In this document: piece after piece, positions 5,599-8,343 of the stretch
Layout of the letters: each line of letters starts with the position of its first letter
How positions within the stretch are numbered: the first letter of the stretch is position 1
NCBI GenBank assembly: GCA_030616425.1
Contig: JAUWXJ010000099.1
Location: 1 to 8,343, forward strand
Reading direction: 5' to 3'
Length of the DNA stretch: 8,343 nt
Origin: Desulfobacterales bacterium
GTDB lineage: Bacteria; Desulfobacterota; Desulfobacteria; Desulfobacterales; C00003060
The notes under the pieces: generated by a model
Seen by the model: only the letters and a program-made list of their open reading frames with translations
Told to the model about the DNA's origin: nothing
Databases searched by the model: none
Program-made: the position numbers and the translations under genes

Positions 5599-6756
5599 AT
5601 GGTGAACCATGACCGTCTGGCCCATCTTTTCAAGACACTGGTTCAGATAGATAGTGTGTCAAAAAAGGAGGGGTGCATTGCGGAAACCTTGCATGGGATC
5701 TTTGAATCCCTGGGGGCGGAGGTGCTAATCGATAAGGCCGGCTCAAAGGTGGGGGGTGATACCGGCAACCTGATAGCCAGACTCGAGGGGCGGAAAGCAG
5801 ACGTTGCCCCGCTGCTGCTGAATGCCCACATGGATACGGTACAGCCGGGCGAGGGGGTTAAGGTCCTTTTTTCAGATGGGATTTTCACAAGCGACGGCTC
5901 GACTGTCCTTGGGGCCGACGATAAATCGGCCTTGGCCGTCATTATTGAGGCCATCAGGATTCTTCAGGAAAACAGGCTCCAATACGGGCCTCTGGAGGTG
6001 GTCATAACAATTTGTGAAGAGGTTGGTCTTCTGGGCGCCAAGAATCTCGATTATTCGATGATCAAGGCTCGATACGGTTACAGCCTGGATGCCACCGACA
6101 CAGAGGGGATTGTGACCCGAGCCCCTGTTGCCAATCACATCCAGGTCAAGGTCCATGGTCGTGATGCACATGCTGGCGCTGAACCTGAAAAAGGTATTAA
6201 CGCTATACATCTGGCGAGTCGGGCGATCTCAGGGCTCCGTGTTGGCCGCATCGATGAGGAGACTACAGCCAATATAGGGCTGATCGAGGGCGGCAAGGCC
6301 ACCAACATTGTCCCTTCCCTTGTAACTGCTACTGGCGAGGTCCGCAGCCACAGCCTTGAAAAACTGGAGGAAGAAACAAAAAAGATTGTCCAGAGTTTTG
6401 AACAGCAAGTCTCCGAGTACAGGGAGTCGTTTCCCTCAGATGACGGACTTCCAAAGCTGGAAGTGGAGGTTCGTCAGGATTTTTCCGTCCTGAAGATTCC
6501 CGAGGACCACCCTGTTGTTAGCCTGGTAAAGGAGGCCGCCTCCAGCCTGGGACGAAAGATGGAAACCAAGACCAGCGGCGGCGGTAGTGATTCCAACATA
6601 TTCTTTGGCCACGGGATCGTCACGGGTGTCCTTGGCACAGGCATGAAGGACGTGCACACGGTGCGAGAGTCGATTCGGCTGGATGACATGGTCAAGTCTG
6701 TAGAACTCCTCCTTGAGATCATACAGCTTCATGCCGAGAGGTGTTCAATACGATAA
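5599..6756 (+). CDS. M20-family metallopeptidase, peptidase T-like
   Basis: This 385-residue protein belongs to the M20 di-zinc peptidase family, nearest to PepT-like aminopeptidases. Zinc and catalytic residues are visible: H77 and D79 in NAHMDTV (75-81), bridging D107 in GADDK (105-109), the catalytic pair E140-E141 in CEEVGLLGA (139-147), D164 in YSLDATDTEG (161-170) and H353 in DVHTVRES (351-358). The dimerisation (lid) domain spans about 175-290, starting at VANHIQVKVHGRDAHAG and including the family-typical GGKATNIVP (231-239). Late in the protein, SGGGSDSN (326-333) is also characteristic. The likely role is cytoplasmic cleavage of small peptides, or a related amide or acyl amino acid; tripeptidase specificity is not proven. 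AAAGGGGA at 5583-5590 supports the ATG. A 120-bp gap separates it from larC, so co-transcription is possible but not required. Confidence 0.92.
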   Translation: MVNHDRLAHLFKTLVQIDSVSKKEGCIAETLHGIFESLGAEVLIDKAGSKVGGDTGNLIARLEGRKADVAPLLLNAHMDTVQPGEGVKVLFSDGIFTSDGSTVLGADDKSALAVIIEAIRILQENRLQYGPLEVVITICEEVGLLGAKNLDYSMIKARYGYSLDATDTEGIVTRAPVANHIQVKVHGRDAHAGAEPEKGINAIHLASRAISGLRVGRIDEETTANIGLIEGGKATNIVPSLVTATGEVRSHSLEKLEEETKKIVQSFEQQVSEYRESFPSDDGLPKLEVEVRQDFSVLKIPEDHPVVSLVKEAASSLGRKMETKTSGGGSDSNIFFGHGIVTGVLGTGMKDVHTVRESIRLDDMVKSVELLLEIIQLHAERCSIR

Positions 6757-6782
6757 TCTGCTTTGATGGCAACAAGGTTCTT

Positions 6783-6811
6783 TTGACTCCTATAGGGTAC
6801 TGTGATAGAAA
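6783..6811 (+). promoter_or_regulatory. Possible sigma70 promoter upstream of larC
   Basis: TTGACT (6783-6788), a 17-bp spacer and TAGAAA (6806-6811) preceded by TGA, an extended -10 motif, lie 65 bp before the larC start codon. The -35 matches consensus at 5 of 6 positions and the -10 at 4 of 6. It would allow larC to be expressed apart from the peptidase gene. The call rests only on motif matching. Confidence 0.4.
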
Positions 6812-6876
6812 ATCAAATAAATCGTGACTGGACAGTACGCGGGTAACCTCGGGAAACATATGGGAAATATAAGGGA

Positions 6877-8046
6877 ATGAACCTTGCCTACTTTGATTGT
6901 TTTGCCGGGATCAGCGGCGACATGATTCTTGGCGCTTTGATCGATCTGGGCGTCCCAGGAGATTACATTGAAGAGAATATTCGCAACATCCCCCTTGAGG
7001 CCTTCCATCTGGAGATCGGCACGGCTGCCCGGATGGGAATTCACGGCCAGCAGGTCAAAGTTGTAGTTGAGGATAAAGACAAACACACCAGGAATTATAA
7101 AGACATAAGGCTCCTTATTAATGAGAGCCCCCTGCCGGACACAGTAAAGGGCTCGAGCCTTAAGATCTTTGGCAGACTCGCCGAGGTTGAGGCCTCAATC
7201 CACAACTGCTCCAAAGATAGCGTCCATTTCCACGAACTGGGGGGTGTGGATGCCATTGTGGATGTGGTTGGGGCTGCCTTTTGCATGGAATGGCTTGGCA
7301 TCGGCAAGGTCTTTGCCTCAGAGATTCCAGTGGGCAAAGGGTTTGTAACGTGTGAGCATGGGAAACTTCCCGTTCCAGCCCCTGCCACCCTGGCCCTCCT
7401 TGATGGCGTGCCGGTCCACGGCACAGGAGTTTCCCACGAACTGGTTACACCCACCGGCGCTGCAATCCTTACATCGCTTTCTCAAGATTTTGGTCCCATG
7501 CCCAAGATGCTGATTCGACAGATCGGTTACGGCGTGGGGGGCCGTGATTTGAAAGAAATGCCAAACCTGCTCAGGGTTGTGCTGGGAGAGCCTGATTCGG
7601 GGCGAGAGACAGATCGCGTGACAATCGTTGAGACCAACATCGATGACATGAATCCTCAGATCTTCGGCTTTGTCATGGAGAGACTCTTTGAAGATGGTGC
7701 GCTTGATGTTATCTGGATTCCGATCTTTATGAAGAAGAACCGCCCCGGGACCATGGTCCAGGTCATATGCAATGAGGGTGATCGGGAGGCTATTGAGCGC
7801 CGGATTCTCTCAGAGACCACAGCTACCGGGGTGCGGTATTACCATGCAGGGCGAACAAAGCTTCCGCGAAGGACCAAGGAGGCGATCACTTCCTATGGCA
7901 AGGTGCGTGTAAAGGAGGTTTCAGGTCCCACAGGCAGAGTTTTTGTAGTCCCCGAATATGAGGACTGCAAGAGGATTGCCCTGGAGAAGAAGGTGCCTCT
8001 GAAGGTGGTGTATGAGGCCATAGTGAAGGAGACATCAGAGGATTGA
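6877..8046 (+). CDS. larC: Nickel-pincer cofactor biosynthesis protein LarC (nickel insertion)
   Basis: This 389-residue protein is a single continuous LarC. In Lactobacillus the gene is split into larC1 and larC2 joined by a programmed frameshift; here both parts are in one frame. The LarC1 part has FDCFAGISGDM (6-16), VHFHELGGVDAIVDVVG (116-132), HGKLPVPAPATL (161-172) and ELVTPTGAA (188-196). The LarC2 part has ETNIDDMNPQ (252-261, CTP/metal site region), MKKNRPG (285-291) and a C-terminal ferredoxin-like region. LarC inserts Ni into the pyridinium-dithiocarboxylate nucleotide made by LarB and LarE, consuming CTP, to give the cofactor of lactate racemase LarA and relatives. The histidine run many LarC proteins have near residue 70 is missing (DKHTRNYKD). 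A GGGA directly before the ATG is too close for ideal spacing; another lies at 6862-6865. No larA, larB or larE is in the window. Confidence 0.95.
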   Translation: MNLAYFDCFAGISGDMILGALIDLGVPGDYIEENIRNIPLEAFHLEIGTAARMGIHGQQVKVVVEDKDKHTRNYKDIRLLINESPLPDTVKGSSLKIFGRLAEVEASIHNCSKDSVHFHELGGVDAIVDVVGAAFCMEWLGIGKVFASEIPVGKGFVTCEHGKLPVPAPATLALLDGVPVHGTGVSHELVTPTGAAILTSLSQDFGPMPKMLIRQIGYGVGGRDLKEMPNLLRVVLGEPDSGRETDRVTIVETNIDDMNPQIFGFVMERLFEDGALDVIWIPIFMKKNRPGTMVQVICNEGDREAIERRILSETTATGVRYYHAGRTKLPRRTKEAITSYGKVRVKEVSGPTGRVFVVPEYEDCKRIALEKKVPLKVVYEAIVKETSED

Positions 8047-8209
8047 CGATTGATGATTGATTATTGGCGGAGGTACATGCAAGGAGAACGCAGGCGGGTG
8101 ATATAGTATTCTGGATTTTGTTTAGCGGGGATCTTCTCCATTCGGCCCGAGCTCATGGCCGAGGGCAAGCCGACAGGCGCGATGCGGAATAAACCGATCT
8201 AGAATTACG

Positions 8210-8343
8210 GTAACAGTTCACGGGGCAAGGAACATCCCTTCACTTCGGCCTCCAATGCCTTTACCAGGTATGCTGTTATCGTCGGTGGAAATGGCTGGAT
8301 GCCTACGTTCAGGGATATTTCTTACCCCGTATGGTGAACTATT
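8210..8343. repeat. 136-bp palindromic (MITE-like) repeat, copy 2, reaching the window edge
   Basis: This copy aligns without gaps to 4965-5098, with 17 differences in 134 positions. The outer stem reads GTAACAGTTCA on the left and TGAACTATT on the right, giving more terminal pairing than in copy 1 apart from one C:A mismatch; the last two bases probably lie beyond the window. The inner stem is kept, and two base pairs are exchanged as pairs relative to copy 1 (8228 with 8322, and 8237 with 8313). The element is in the same orientation as copy 1 and starts 163 bp after the larC stop. The stretch between larC and this element (8047-8209) shows no gene or terminator I can support. Confidence 0.85.

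Noticed and set aside
8077..8106. Short frame with a good ribosome-binding site (GGAGG) after larC, considered as a small gene.
   Set aside because: Only nine codons before a stop and no likeness to any leader peptide; likely chance.
8142..8162. Small hairpin TCGGCC ... GGCCGA after larC, considered as a terminator.
   Set aside because: No U-run follows it and the stem has only 6 bp, so it does not meet the pattern of an intrinsic terminator.

Overview
The window looks like chromosomal DNA from an anaerobic member of the Desulfobacterota (former Deltaproteobacteria). This rests on protein style, on my recollection that a stand-alone PASTA protein between fmt and rpe is typical of that group, and on a selenocysteine tRNA gene; no database search was possible. 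All protein genes are on the + strand. The only gene on the - strand is the tRNA.

Left part (1-4957) is a housekeeping cluster: the 3' end of ribF (riboflavin kinase/FAD synthetase), a flippase-like membrane protein of the LPG-synthase TM family, a NUDIX hydrolase, fmt (initiator tRNA formylation), a membrane-anchored triple-PASTA protein and rpe (pentose phosphate epimerase). Short spacings suggest co-transcription of several of these. On both sides of fmt there are apparent scars. The NUDIX stop codon overlaps the start of a decayed endonuclease V (nfi) N-terminus, and a possible 3' tail of rsmB lies between fmt and the PASTA gene.

Middle part (4958-5598) is noncoding apart from selC, the selenocysteine tRNA (anticodon UCA, CCA encoded, - strand), which has a near-consensus sigma70 promoter. 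It holds three hairpin-forming elements: a 136-bp imperfect palindrome just past the 3' end of selC, a ~177-bp palindrome upstream of the selC promoter, and a ~107-bp hairpin just ahead of the next gene.

Right part (5599-8343) carries an M20-family (peptidase T-like) metallopeptidase gene and larC, for nickel insertion into the nickel-pincer nucleotide cofactor of LarA-type enzymes. It ends in a second copy of the 136-bp palindrome. The two copies are in the same orientation, are about 87% identical without gaps, and show two compensatory base-pair exchanges in the stem. They bracket selC, the peptidase gene and larC.

The protein genes are mostly conventional. The unusual material is the palindromic repeat family, the crowded noncoding region around selC and the two gene remnants. 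I see no convincing new defence or metabolic system.
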